Under the pieces are notes generated by a model. It did no database searches and was not told the origin of the DNA. It worked only from the letters and a program-made list of their open reading frames with translations. A stretch of DNA of 64,000 bases from Planococcus lenghuensis. Lineage in GTDB: Bacteria; Bacillota; Bacilli; Bacillales_A; Planococcaceae. A program made the position numbers and the translations under genes. Shown in pieces: positions 26,555 to 36,043 of the stretch; positions within the stretch are counted from its first letter, which is position 1; every line of letters starts with the position of its first letter. Where the stretch lies: assembly GCF_001999905.1 (NCBI RefSeq), contig NZ_CP019641.1, positions 248,001-312,000 on the forward strand. The letters run 5' to 3'.

Positions 26555-27155
26555 TTTGGTTCCCCTCTCAATTTAAATGATTTCACTTGCCATTGGCCTT
26601 GCACTGTCTTAATTCACCACCTTACGTTACCTCAGTTTCTGTTTTTTATTCGAAACATCAACTGCTGTATATGGAAAATTTATCCTATATTATTCCCTCC
26701 TTGTTTATTCGTGTTTCTCTTCTATGTAATTTGAGTAGGTTGTTGCTTGCTGTCGGAAAGACATAGAGAGAACGTTTTCTTCCTGCGTTTTTCCCTTACC
26801 CTACTTTTATTTTTTTAACCCTCTTTTCTCAGGATTCTCAGGAACAGCCTTTTCTAAAGAGCCTGAGGAAAAGAAAACGATTATAATAACCCAAGCTATG
26901 AGGTTTTAAATTTTCACCTCTGGGAATATGTAATTGAATAGAATACAAAAAATTCGGTGCCAATCCGTTGATTATTTTATTTTGATCGAACGGAAAGTTG
27001 AAATATTCCAGCGTGCTACCTTGCTATTATCACTTCTTCCAGAAAACGTCATTTTCCTTGCATTCTTTAAGAGTAAATCAGCCGGCCCGGTTTTTGGCTA
27101 TAAGTGAAGCGGATTTGTTTGGGTTTTTTAATTTGAGAGAGATAGGGTGAACAAA
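26555..27155. other. Divergent intergenic region, no gene seen
   Basis: About 600 bp of AT-rich sequence between the lactonase operon and the MurE-like gene. CTCAGG and CCTGAG around 26837-26867 could form a 6-bp stem, but nothing identifies it. Promoters for both divergent genes should be here. Confidence 0.4.
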
Positions 27156-28631
27156 ATGAAATTGAGTACGAAAGATTATTATGCGTTAGGCATTAAACAA
27201 ATATACGGCAATTCCGAGAGAACAATTTCTTCCATCACTTATGATTCCAGAAAAACCAAAAGGGGTGGGATGTTTTTTTGCCTGACAGGCGAAAACCATG
27301 ATGGCCATCAATTTATTGAACAAGCCATCCAAAATGGAGCCGACGTTATTATCGGAACAAAAGGGGAAATATTACGGAGGTTTTACTCTACCTATCCGGA
27401 ATGTACGTTTATGGTAACGGATGATACGAGAATGGCCATGGGGTTATTTTCTGCTGCTTATTACGACCAAGTCCACCGCCAGTTAAAAACTGTGGCGGTC
27501 ACCGGCACAAACGGCAAAACGACCGTTACTGCTTTTGTTCGATCGCTCCTGAATCAGGCCGGTATTACCACGGGATCTATTGGGACAGCCGGCGTATGGA
27601 ATCATGAGAAGAAACTGGATTTCGAACAAACAACGAATACAACACCCGAATCACCGGATCTTCACGCTATATTCAATCGCTTTATTGGGCAAGGTGTAGA
27701 GGCAGCAGCGCTTGAAGTCACTTCGATCGCAATCGAACAACAGCGGGCAGCCGGCACCACCTTTGACATCGGTGTTCATACGAATTTAACACCGGAGCAC
27801 CTGGAATTCCACAAGACCTTTGAAAATTATAAACAGGCGAAACTAAAACTGTTCGATCAGGTAAAAAAAGCGGTGGTCAATGTGAATGACGCCGGGATGA
27901 GTGATGTGATTCTGACTCGTTTCCGCGGCCCTCTTTTTACATATGGAATCGATAAGCCCGCAGATGTCATGGCAACAAAACTGGAAATGGACGAACGGGG
28001 AACGGCATTTCAGCTCCACCTCGGCCCTTATCGCTACCAGATCCGTGCGCCCATCTTCGGTGACTATAATGTTTCCAACTTGCTGGCTGCCATTTGTGTT
28101 TGCCTCCATTTTGGAATACCCGCTAACGATATTATAAAAGCCATTCCTCATATTAAAGGACCCGAGGGGCGGTTCGAAGTGATTGAACATCAAAACGGAT
28201 ATAAAATCATCATGGATTATGCCCATACGCCAGACGGATTGGAAAAGGTATTGAGCGTAGTGCAGCACTTTGACTACCGGCGGCTTATTCTGATGATTAG
28301 CGGCATCGGTTTAAGAAGCCCTGAAAAACGGCCGCAAATGGCTGCAGTGGCCGAAACAGCGGCTGATGAAGTTATCGTCACGGTCGACCATCCTGGTTTC
28401 TTCGATCGGAAAAAGATCTTGAATGACGTATTTAAAGGGTTCCGGCGCCCGGGAGCTCTCCAATTACACCAGGAACCGGAGCGAAAAAAAGCTATCCATA
28501 CAGCCATGTCACTTGCCAAGCCGGGAGACTTGGTTCTCTTAACCGGTCTTGGATTCGGCGGCTATCAAGTGATAGGGGATCAGAAGATTCCCTATTCCGA
28601 GAATGAATCTATTGAGAGTTTTCATCATTAA
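27156..28631 (+). CDS. MurE-like Mur ligase with altered substrate motif
   Basis: An ATP-dependent Mur-type ligase of 491 residues joining an amino acid or amine to a UDP-MurNAc-peptide-like acceptor. Three domains are visible: an N-terminal UDP-binding domain (SSITYDSRKTKRGGMFFCLTG), the ATPase domain with AVTGTNGKTTVTAF (P-loop) and TNTTPESPDLH, and a C-terminal domain with IMDYAHTPDGLEKVL. The motif that selects the added amino acid in standard MurE (DNPR for diaminopimelate, DNPA-like for lysine) reads VTVDHPGFFDR here, and the glycine-rich loop is SGIGLRSPEKRPQM. It is therefore probably a paralogue with another substrate. It stands alone, not in a cell-division cluster. The ATG at 27156 is preferred over a GTG at 27147. 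Confidence 0.85.
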   Translation: MKLSTKDYYALGIKQIYGNSERTISSITYDSRKTKRGGMFFCLTGENHDGHQFIEQAIQNGADVIIGTKGEILRRFYSTYPECTFMVTDDTRMAMGLFSAAYYDQVHRQLKTVAVTGTNGKTTVTAFVRSLLNQAGITTGSIGTAGVWNHEKKLDFEQTTNTTPESPDLHAIFNRFIGQGVEAAALEVTSIAIEQQRAAGTTFDIGVHTNLTPEHLEFHKTFENYKQAKLKLFDQVKKAVVNVNDAGMSDVILTRFRGPLFTYGIDKPADVMATKLEMDERGTAFQLHLGPYRYQIRAPIFGDYNVSNLLAAICVCLHFGIPANDIIKAIPHIKGPEGRFEVIEHQNGYKIIMDYAHTPDGLEKVLSVVQHFDYRRLILMISGIGLRSPEKRPQMAAVAETAADEVIVTVDHPGFFDRKKILNDVFKGFRRPGALQLHQEPERKKAIHTAMSLAKPGDLVLLTGLGFGGYQVIGDQKIPYSENESIESFHH

Positions 28632-28942
28632 TAGTAAGCAGCCAGCTTTCATCTATTTCTTTTTGAATTTCGGCTTTAGAAAGACAGTTAGTTGCTCAGA
28701 TGCTCTGACAATTAATTATGAAACCCGGTGAAGTAGCCAAAGTCAGAGTGGCCGGTGTGAATGTTGCAACGTCCCGTCATTACGAGAACTACACGTTGAT
28801 TTCCTAATCCCCTCGGACCCGTTCCCGCTATCGCGGTCAACGGTAAATTGATCGATTGCTGTAAAAACGCAGGCATCAATATGGAATTCGTGAGGAAAGC
28901 AGGAATTGGTGAATCAGCTCCTAAAATAATATCTAAGCTGAC
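28632..28942 (+). other. Decayed coding region before a strong terminator
   Basis: Short open stretches in different frames (a frame beginning MKPGEVAKVRVAG near 28717, then VPAIAVNGKLIDCCKNAGI) suggest broken coding DNA. The second resembles the end of a small thioredoxin-like protein, but weakly. No intact gene is supported. Confidence 0.35.
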
Positions 28943-28984
28943 AAGGATGAATTTCCAGGTTATGGTGGAAATTCATCCTTTTTT
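28943..28984 (+). terminator. Strong intrinsic terminator
   Basis: A perfect 14-bp stem (28943-28956 with 28967-28980), a 10-nt loop and a run of six T. No intact gene lies directly upstream, so it is probably a relic of a lost gene, or it ends read-through from the MurE-like gene. Confidence 0.85.
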
Positions 28985-29331
28985 AATTATGTCTCCTCCC
29001 CATTTTTGTTTTGAAAAACCAGTCATACCCGTTCAACGGACCGCGTATTCCATGAAAACATATTCAATTCATTTTCAGCCAATTCCTCGTTTAGAAAAGC
29101 TATTCTTCTCCCTCTTGTTCGTCGCTTTTAATCTCACCTTTGATTAAAGGCAAGCGATTTGTTCATCTCTGGGGGAGCGTAAAATATCTTGTGTAAATGA
29201 GTGAATAGAAAAAGGAAGACCCCATCCTGTAGAATTGAGCTACCACACAAAATTCACAGAGATGAGGCCTTCCCTATGAACCAGTTTACAACAGAACTTG
29301 CGCAAGCTCTATATAAGTTGAGTTAAAGAAT

Positions 29332-29862
29332 TTACATTCTGACACACAACCGGTCAATTACTTCTTCCCGACGCTGATCCACGTCCTTGAGGAAGGCTCG
29401 GACAGCGAGCGTGATTTTCTGGACCGTGCCAAAAAAGACATTATGGATGACGGCTTCCTTCAGCCATTTCCATACACCTTCCATCAGATTGAGCTGCGGA
29501 CTGTAAGGCGGCAGGAAGACGAGTTCCAACCGATCACGGTTTTCTTCCAGGAAGGGCTGAATCAACTTGGCATGATGAATCCGGGCGTTATCCAGAATCA
29601 TGACAAGTTTACCCGTTGGGTAAGCGGTCAGAAGCTTCTCGAGGAAGCGCAGGAAGGTTCCGGCACCATAGCGCTCTTCTTCTGTGCAGATAATCTCTCC
29701 GGTCTCATAATCCAACGTGCCAATCAGCTTGACGCCTTTGTGCTGGCCGAATGTCGGAATCATCCGCTGTTGTCCGCGCAGGAACCAGGTGGACCCGATC
29801 GCCTGATAGTCACGGATCATGGATTCATCCTCAAACAGCAGACGGTCGATTTTGCCATCCAT
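29332..29862 (-). CDS. IS630 transposase, catalytic frame (type A)
   Basis: A 176-residue DDE part: Asp in RLLFEDESMI, Asp in LVMILDNARIHHAK, and Glu in FLPPYSPQLNLMEGVWKWLK. Its ATG overlaps the TGA of the N-terminal frame (TGATG), so either translational coupling or -1 frameshifting on A8 can produce it. Confidence 0.92.
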   Translation of the reverse strand: MDGKIDRLLFEDESMIRDYQAIGSTWFLRGQQRMIPTFGQHKGVKLIGTLDYETGEIICTEEERYGAGTFLRFLEKLLTAYPTGKLVMILDNARIHHAKLIQPFLEENRDRLELVFLPPYSPQLNLMEGVWKWLKEAVIHNVFFGTVQKITLAVRAFLKDVDQRREEVIDRLCVRM

Positions 29863-30377
29863 CAGTTTTTTTTAAGATCGGGGAACGTCTTGTCCCGGAA
29901 CTCCGCCTGCTTTTCAGGATCTGCTTTCTTCAGCGTATACGTCGGACGGGTGAAGCTGAGGCCGAGGGAGTCGAATAGCTGGGAGAGCCCTTTCGGCGAG
30001 TAGGTCTCTCCCCATTTTCGCTCGATCAGTTCGACTGCGAGGCCGAGTGTCCAATTGGCGCGTGCCGGAAACCCGACATCCGCCGGTGTCTGATGGGCGA
30101 TGATGTCCCGCAGTTCCTGCCGCTGTTCAGCTGTCAGTTTGGGCGGTCTTCCGGTGGATGTGCCGCGTTGGAGGCCGGCGAGTCCACCTTTCTTGTAAGC
30201 GGCCATGTAACTCCCGACTGTATGTTCAGTGCGACCGATGATGGCAGCGGCCTCTTTCTGGGTCTTGCCTTCCAGGACAAGTCGGACTGCCTGATACCGC
30301 TCGAACATCCGGCGCTCCTGTTCACTGTTCATCACTGTCTGCAGTTCTTGAATTTCCGCTTCCCGGTTCATGGCCAA
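29862..30377 (-). CDS. IS630 transposase, N-terminal frame (type A)
   Basis: A 171-residue helix-turn-helix part: EAAAIIGRTEHTVGSYMAAYKKGG, then a second winged region with WTLGLAVELIERKWG. It ends DLKKN in a run of eight A. A -1 shift on this run joins it to the catalytic frame that follows, so the active protein is probably a fusion of about 345 residues. Confidence 0.92.
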   Translation of the reverse strand: MAMNREAEIQELQTVMNSEQERRMFERYQAVRLVLEGKTQKEAAAIIGRTEHTVGSYMAAYKKGGLAGLQRGTSTGRPPKLTAEQRQELRDIIAHQTPADVGFPARANWTLGLAVELIERKWGETYSPKGLSQLFDSLGLSFTRPTYTLKKADPEKQAEFRDKTFPDLKKN

Positions 30378-31873
30378 TCCTTCCTTTCACGTGTTTTTTT
30401 TAGTGTACACGTAGAGGGAGGGAATGAAAATAATTTATCTCATCTTATATAGTAAAGAAAGAAGATATCACAGATGTGTTCCGCAGCCATCTCGAAGCGG
30501 CGGTGAACCTCCTGCTCGCAACCGAGCTGACGGCGTTTCTGGATTATGACAAATACGATCGCGCCGGCTTCAATTCCGGCGATTCACGCAACGGTTCTTA
30601 TAACCGGACACTCCGTACGGAGTTTGGTGAGCTTCAGCTGACGATTCCGCGGGACCGGAACGGCGAATTTGACCAGCAGACCGTGGCGCCGTACAAGCGG
30701 TCGAACGATACACTCGAATCCTTCGTCGTCCACCTGTTCCAAAAAGGCGTGACGATGTCTGAAATCGCCGATCTGATCGAGCGGATGTACGGCCATCACT
30801 ATACACCGCAGACCGTCTCCAATATGGCACGCGCAGTCGGCGAACAGGTGGAGGCCTTCAAGGCGCGTCAGCTGGCGTCGCGCTATGTATGCGTCTACCT
30901 GGACGCCACCTATATCGCACTCAAACGCGACACGGTCTCCAAGGAAGCGGTCTATCTGGCCATCGGCATCCGGGAAGATGGCTCGAAGGAAGTGCTCGCC
31001 TATACGATCGCACCGACGGAATCAGCCTACGTCTGGAAAGAGGTCCTCCAGGACCTGAAAGAAAGGGGAACGGAAGAAATCCTCCTGTTCGTCACGGACG
31101 GACTGAAAGGGATCACTGACTGTATCGCCAGTGTCTATCCGGATGCGAAGTACCAGGCATGTCACGGCCATGTTTCCCGCAACATCGCCCATAAAGTGCG
31201 CGTCCAGGACCGGGCGGAAATCTGCGGGGACTACAAGGCGGTATACCGGTCTGAAGACCGGGAGAAGGCAGCCGACGCCTTGGCTGCGTTCATTGCCAAA
31301 TGGAAAACCGCCTATCCGCGGGTCGCCAAATCGCTCGCTGACAATGGGCACCTGCTTACATTTTACGATTTCCCGGCTGCCATCCGGCCGAGTATCTATT
31401 CGACGAATCTCATTGAATCGTTTAACAAGGAAATCAAGAAGTACAGCCGGCGCAAGGAACAGTTTCCGAATGAGGATTCCCTGGACCGTTTCCTGGTGTC
31501 CCGGTTTGAGACTTATAACCAGAAGCACGCCACCAGCTGCCACCGTGGCTTTAATTCAGCGCGCGCTGAATTGGTGGCCATGTTCAACCAGACAGAGCAG
31601 CCGACAACTTAATAGGATCTGCAGGATTGGGGATTAGCCATTTACACATAATTCTTGACGCTCCCCGTTCGGGAATAGGTGACAAACGTATAGCCATACA
31701 AATAATATGAAGATTTTCTCAGTAGTATCATTAGAAACAGGAATTCTTTGATGTCCCTTAGTTATTCATTGTAAATAGCCCGAAAAAAATGTACGGTAAG
31801 TATAAAATGAAGCTGCAGATGGGATGGTCATAATTGGAACTGAATGGAAATATGGACCAGAAGGAGTGAGTAC

Positions 31874-32809
31874 GTGAAAACACATTCTTTTTGTCACGAG
31901 CAGTGGAAATGGCATGAACTCGACTTCATCACGGAAAATGATGAGTTGCGCAAACTGACAGCCGGCTATAACGTGCCGGATTTATGGCTGGCACTGGCAG
32001 GGTACGACGAACACAACAAGCTGCAGATGAACCGGAATGCCCAGCAAGAGGACGCAATCTGGGGGTCTCTTGTCTATAAACTGGATCCGGCTGACAGGGA
32101 GACGCAGCAGATTTTCCACTTTTTCTTATCCCGCGACATGCTCATTACCGGCAACAGGGATTTTTCGAGCTGGGCGGACATGGCCAAAGAACCGATGCTC
32201 AGAAAAATGGAAACGACAGATACTGCAATTGAAGGGCTGATGATCATCGCGGGTACGCTCATTACCGGATTTCTGAAACAAATTAATGCCTTGGCAATGG
32301 ATATTCAGGACTTGCGTTGGGACCTGAAGAAATCAAACGGGCAGGATGTGCTGGACCGGCTGACGGCTCTCCGGCATCAGCTTCTTGTGATAAGAAACTT
32401 GACCATTCCCGTAAAGGAAATCCATATGGCAATCACAGAAATCTTTGAGGAACAGAATCAGCGCAAGCAATTTTATGAACAGGCAGGCGTGCAATTGGAC
32501 CGCTGCCACTTTCTGATTCAGGAATACACAAAAGAAGTTTCGGCAATGGTGAGCTCAGAAGAAATTATGGCGTCTGTCACGGGCAATGAAGTTGTGAAAA
32601 CGCTGACAGTCATCACCTTGCTGTTCACACCGATTACTGCATGGGGCGCTTGGTGGGGCATGAATTTCATCCATATGCCGGAACTGAATGAGAAATACGG
32701 GTACTTATTTTCGGGTCTGTTTATCTTTTCAAACATTGCCTTGCTCTATATCTATATTCAGAGAAAGGGGTGGCTGGGCGATTTGCTGAACGGCAAAAAG
32801 CAAAGGTGA
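31874..32809 (+). CDS. CorA-like divalent-cation transporter
   Basis: A 311-residue protein with a large soluble N-terminal domain, a long helix region and two C-terminal membrane helices (VITLLFTPITAWGAWWGMNF and YLFSGLFIFSNIALLYIY). The GMN signature (WGMNFIHMPEL) between the helices is the pore motif of the CorA/ZntB superfamily, so it likely forms a pentameric Mg2+ or related metal channel. The GTG at 31874 is chosen because AGAAGGAGTG lies just upstream; a start at 31844 lacks this. Ion preference cannot be told from sequence. Confidence 0.88.
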   Translation: MKTHSFCHEQWKWHELDFITENDELRKLTAGYNVPDLWLALAGYDEHNKLQMNRNAQQEDAIWGSLVYKLDPADRETQQIFHFFLSRDMLITGNRDFSSWADMAKEPMLRKMETTDTAIEGLMIIAGTLITGFLKQINALAMDIQDLRWDLKKSNGQDVLDRLTALRHQLLVIRNLTIPVKEIHMAITEIFEEQNQRKQFYEQAGVQLDRCHFLIQEYTKEVSAMVSSEEIMASVTGNEVVKTLTVITLLFTPITAWGAWWGMNFIHMPELNEKYGYLFSGLFIFSNIALLYIYIQRKGWLGDLLNGKKQR

Positions 32810-33216
32810 AACTTCCCGGCAAGTTAAAACGAGCCCATACAGAGAACGCCGGATGATGTGAGATAAAAAACAATAGAGGGTTGAATGTAACATAACTGCA
32901 CAAAAGCAACAAAACCTCTTGCTTGATAAGTATATGGACAAGTCTGTGGTAGTTCATCTGATTTTAGGCGTAAAGATTAAAGGCACATTGAATAATACGA
33001 TGGTTACATGATTGTGTTATCCGTGAAAGACGGTGAAGCCTTGGTATATAAATACGCAGACGCGCTGGTTCGGCCCTAACGAGCTAAAGCAAAAGAATAA
33101 AAGAACTTACCGGCGGAGAGGTTGTAAGAATCTATCTCTTTCTCTTATGAGTGAATTTAGTATAATAGAGGCATACGAGCTTGTAATAGCCTGTTCAAGT
33201 GAGAAAGTAACCCATC
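32810..33216. other. Region without supported gene
   Basis: About 400 bp between the CorA-like gene and an IS630 element. Short frames occur, but none has a ribosome-binding site together with a recognisable product. Probably decayed DNA. Confidence 0.4.
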
Positions 33217-33291
33217 TATATAAGTTGATTTAATGTTTCGAACATCCAGCAATCAGGTGTATACTGTTAATACCTGAAAGGATGATCGAAT

Positions 33292-33801
33292 ATGGAAAAA
33301 CAGGATCAGCTGAGCGAACTGCAGGAAGCCATGAACCAGGCGAAAGACCGCCGGCTTTACGAACGATATCTGGCTGTCCGTCTTGTCCTGGAGGGCGAGA
33401 CAATGGAGGAAGCCGGCCGGATCATCGGCCGGCGCCGCCAGGCCGTCAGTTCTTACTTGTCCGCTTATCTGGCAGGCGGCATCGAGGGACTGGCCCTTGG
33501 CCATTCCACTGGAAAGAAACCGAAACTGACGGCAGAACAGCAGGAAGAGCTGGCGGAGACGATTGCCACCCGGACACCGGCCGATGTCGGCTTCAGCGCC
33601 CGCTACAACTGGACACTCGCACTGGCTGCCGAATACGCGAAAAACAGATGGGGCGTCTCTTATTCCCTGCGCGGTATGTCGATTCTGTTGGGCAGGCAGG
33701 GGCTCTCCAATACACGGCCGACGTATACGCTGGAGAAAGCCGATCCGGAAAAGCAGCGGGAATTCAAGGAAAAGACGTTTCCAGCGCTAAAAAAAAGCTG
33801 A
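33292..33801 (+). CDS. IS630 transposase, N-terminal frame (type B)
   Basis: A 169-residue DNA-binding part with EEAGRIIGRRRQAVSSYLSAYLAGG and WTLALAAEYAKNRWGVSYS. It ends ALKKS at a run of eight A, the same frameshift arrangement as in type A. Confidence 0.9.
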   Translation: MEKQDQLSELQEAMNQAKDRRLYERYLAVRLVLEGETMEEAGRIIGRRRQAVSSYLSAYLAGGIEGLALGHSTGKKPKLTAEQQEELAETIATRTPADVGFSARYNWTLALAAEYAKNRWGVSYSLRGMSILLGRQGLSNTRPTYTLEKADPEKQREFKEKTFPALKKS

Positions 33802-34331
33802 TGGCTGAAGAGATCGACCATCTCCTCTTCGAGGATGAGTCGATGATCCGAGATTACCAGGCAATCGGGCGGACGTGGTTCAGAAAAGGGGAACAGCGGT
33901 TCATCCCCACTCACGGCCAACACAAAGGCGTGAAGCTCATCGCCACGCTAAATTACGCGACGGGCGAAGTCTTCTGCACAGAAGAAGAACGGTATGATGC
34001 CGTGACGTTCCTGCGCTTTCTCAGGAAACTCCTATCTGTTTACCCAACGGGTAAGATCGCCGTGGTTCTGGACAATGCCCGAATCCATCACGCGAAGCTG
34101 ATCCAGCCGTTTCTGGAAGAGAACCGGGACCGATTGGGGCTTGTCTTCCTGCCGCCCTACAGCCCCCAACTGAACCTGACGGAAGGCCTCTGGAAATGGC
34201 TGAAGGAATCCGTCATTAACAATGTCTTCTTCCCGGATGTTCGTAAGATTAAGCTGAAAGTGCGGGAATTCATCCAGTACATCAGCGAGCGATTGGAAGA
34301 AGTGATTGATCGGCTTTGCGTGCGCCTTTGA
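33801..34331 (+). CDS. IS630 transposase, catalytic frame (type B)
   Basis: A 176-residue catalytic part with HLLFEDESMIRDYQ, IAVVLDNARIHHAK and FLPPYSPQLNLTEGLWKWLK supplying Asp, Asp and Glu. The ATG overlaps the TGA of the upstream frame. The -1 frame is open through the A8 run, so a fused transposase can be made. Confidence 0.9.
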   Translation: MAEEIDHLLFEDESMIRDYQAIGRTWFRKGEQRFIPTHGQHKGVKLIATLNYATGEVFCTEEERYDAVTFLRFLRKLLSVYPTGKIAVVLDNARIHHAKLIQPFLEENRDRLGLVFLPPYSPQLNLTEGLWKWLKESVINNVFFPDVRKIKLKVREFIQYISERLEEVIDRLCVRL

Positions 34332-34544
34332 GTATGTTTCTTTAATTCAACTTATATAGGTGCTAATTGGCCTCAAAGGGTGGATTGCTTTTTTCTGCGT
34401 ATAAGCCAGTAAACAGCAGCTGATCCGGTGTTTGAAGACACCTCTATCTACTGTTGTAATAGCGATGAATTGATGACTTACAAGTAAGTGATAACGCCGG
34501 GTGCACCAAAGCGGAAAAGTAAAAAGAGACGCTCCGCTGATTGC

Positions 34545-34730
34545 AACCTTGTCGAAAAATTGTTATATTCGGTATGGAAACCACAGCAACACCTTGCATC
34601 ATAAGAGGCCGATCGGTGCTAGACACACCAGTTGGTCAGTAACAAGATATATCGCCTCAGAGGCGATTGCATTTCATGAGAAGAAATCCGTTGCCTGTAC
34701 TGAGAGTACAGGCAACGGATTTCTTTTTTT
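34545..34730 (+). ncRNA. Candidate small RNA
   Basis: A promoter-like pair TTGCAA, 16 nt, TTATAT (about 34541-34568) is followed by about 150 nt without a convincing gene. The stretch contains a small hairpin (ATCGCCTC with GAGGCGAT near 34653) and ends in a very strong terminator. The unit lies between two mobile elements. Nothing in it matches a riboswitch or known RNA that I recognise, so this is a structural guess. Confidence 0.3.
34683..34730 (+). terminator. Very strong intrinsic terminator
   Basis: A perfect 19-bp stem (34683-34701 with 34705-34723) with a 3-nt loop and seven T. No gene ends just upstream. Confidence 0.9.
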
Positions 34731-34751
34731 CGCCATTTTATTGTTTTAGGT

Positions 34752-36010
34752 CAGGCGTGTTGATTAACTAGTTTTTTCCATCAAAAAAGCAACAAAAAGA
34801 GAGATGCTTTCAGTAAAATGTAAGTTACCACACAAACATTTACGGAAAGAGGCATCTCTCATGAACAAGAATACCACGTTCCAAAAACTGATTCAAAATT
34901 TTCTTCCAGCGACTGAGCTGCAGGCCATTTTAACCGAATTCGATTATCAGGACAAAGCCCGGAAATGTACGGTGGGGACGGTGATCTCGTACTTGGCGGG
35001 CGCCGCTGCGAATGAATGGAAAAGCCTCCGTCACGCAGCGGATGTCGGGCCGGGCAGCGGACTTGTCGCTGTTGACCATTCGTCACTTTCCAAGCACCTG
35101 AAGGCGCTTGACTATGCCATCATGAAACGGATCCTTGATGTCATCATCGGCAAACTGAACCGGGCGGCGCGCCGCAGCCTGAACATGCCGAAAACACTTC
35201 TGTCCATTGATTCGACGACGATCACGGTCGGAAAGACCCGCCTGCCCTGGGCGCTCTATCATGGTGAACGCGCCGGCATCAAACTGCATGTCGGATTCTC
35301 CAATGAGACGGGCATGCCCCTCCGGGTCGTAGAGACGACCGGCCTCAAGCACGACGGACCGATCGGCAAAGAGTTGGAAGACAAACGGTTTATCCTGGTC
35401 GGTGACCGGGCATATTTCTCGATAGAGAAAGCGGACCTGTATGCAGGAAACAAGCAGGATTTTGTCTTCCGACTGAAAGACAATATTCAGCTGAACCGAA
35501 AAAAATCGCTGAAAGGCATACGCGACAAGGAATCGAACGTGACCGCAGATTTCACCTGTATCTTGGGAACTCCCCGGCACCAGACCCAGAAGCGGCACCG
35601 GGTGGTTCAGTTCACCGACTATGAAGGAAAAGTCATCAGCGTGGCGACATCGCTGCGGAATGTGACCGCGGAAGAAATCGCCGGCATGTACAAGGCGCGC
35701 TGGGCCATCGAAACCTTTTTCCGCTGGATCAAACAAAATCTAAATGTGCCTGTCCTGTTCGGCACCACAGAGAATGCCGTCTTCAATCAGTTATTCGCCG
35801 CACTGATCGCTTATGTCATCCTCAAGTGGCTCCATATTCAAGGCGGTCGGCAGCCGAACGCCAAATCGCTGTCCTTCGCCGGCTTTCAGCGCCTGCTTCT
35901 TTGTGATGCCCTGCCGATCGAGTGGCGGGTCGGGATAACGAAACAGTTTGAACCATCCTGGCTACTTCATAAATTGGAAACTGGATGATTTTGGGTAATC
36001 AACAGGCGTG
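34752..36010 (+). mobile_element. IS4-family element (1259 bp), copy 2
   Basis: The same element as copy 1, with a perfect 9-bp target duplication GTTTTAGGT at 34743-34751 and 36011-36019. This defines the ends as CAGGCGTG on both sides and shows a recent, undisturbed insertion. Confidence 0.96.
34861..35988 (+). CDS. IS4-family transposase
   Basis: A 375-residue DDE transposase, intact. It differs from copy 1 at a few positions (DYQDKARK instead of DYQDTARK, GTTENAVFNQ, LHIQGG) and is closest to copy 4. Catalytic motifs are complete. Confidence 0.94.
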   Translation: MNKNTTFQKLIQNFLPATELQAILTEFDYQDKARKCTVGTVISYLAGAAANEWKSLRHAADVGPGSGLVAVDHSSLSKHLKALDYAIMKRILDVIIGKLNRAARRSLNMPKTLLSIDSTTITVGKTRLPWALYHGERAGIKLHVGFSNETGMPLRVVETTGLKHDGPIGKELEDKRFILVGDRAYFSIEKADLYAGNKQDFVFRLKDNIQLNRKKSLKGIRDKESNVTADFTCILGTPRHQTQKRHRVVQFTDYEGKVISVATSLRNVTAEEIAGMYKARWAIETFFRWIKQNLNVPVLFGTTENAVFNQLFAALIAYVILKWLHIQGGRQPNAKSLSFAGFQRLLLCDALPIEWRVGITKQFEPSWLLHKLETG

Positions 36011-36043
36011 GTTTTAGGTATCTTTTTCCACTAATCAGGAAAT

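Larger units (their letters stand above)
29312..30449 (-). mobile_element. IS630-family element type A, copy 1 (nested in IS256)
   Basis: 1138 bp, starting TATAAGTTGAG and ending CTTATA, flanked by TA on both sides (29310-29311 and 30450-30451) as expected for IS630/Tc1-like insertion. In the IS256 sequence of copy 1 the same place reads CTCTAGTAAAG with a single TA, so the insertion point and TA duplication are proven by comparison within the window. Confidence 0.95.
29276..31612 (+). pseudogene. IS256 transposase split by IS630 insertion
   Basis: The first 12 codons (MNQFTTELAQAL, from 29276) are separated by the IS630 element from the rest (from about 30452), which is open to the stop at 31612 and ends ...EQPTT. 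The A-tract broken in copy 1 is intact here (five A). The remaining frame could start at an internal TTG/ATG such as 30476 and miss about 20 residues. Whether that product is active is unknown. Confidence 0.88.
29175..31663 (+). mobile_element. IS256-family element, copy 2, interrupted by IS630
   Basis: The same element as at 9.6 kb, opposite orientation. The left end is GAGCGTAAAATATC and the right end, read inward, GAGCGTCAAGAATT. Removing the 1138-bp IS630 and its extra TA leaves 1349 bp, one base longer than copy 1, in agreement with the base lost there. No 8-bp target duplication is visible outside the ends. Confidence 0.9.
33219..34356 (+). mobile_element. IS630-family element type B, copy 1
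   Basis: 1138 bp, starting TATAAGTTGATTTAATG and ending AATTCAACTTATA, with TA on both sides (33217-33218 and 34357-34358). It has the same length as type A but a clearly different protein sequence. An apparently identical copy lies at 62354-63491 in the same orientation. Confidence 0.94.

Noticed and set aside
33282-34331. A single 349-codon frame through IS630 type B
   Set aside because: Its first half is the wrong frame of the DNA-binding part. The true protein uses the frame at 33292 and shifts at the A8 run.
34541-34730. T-box or other known riboswitch
   Set aside because: No T-box sequence or other conserved riboswitch blocks, and no downstream gene to control before the IS4 element.
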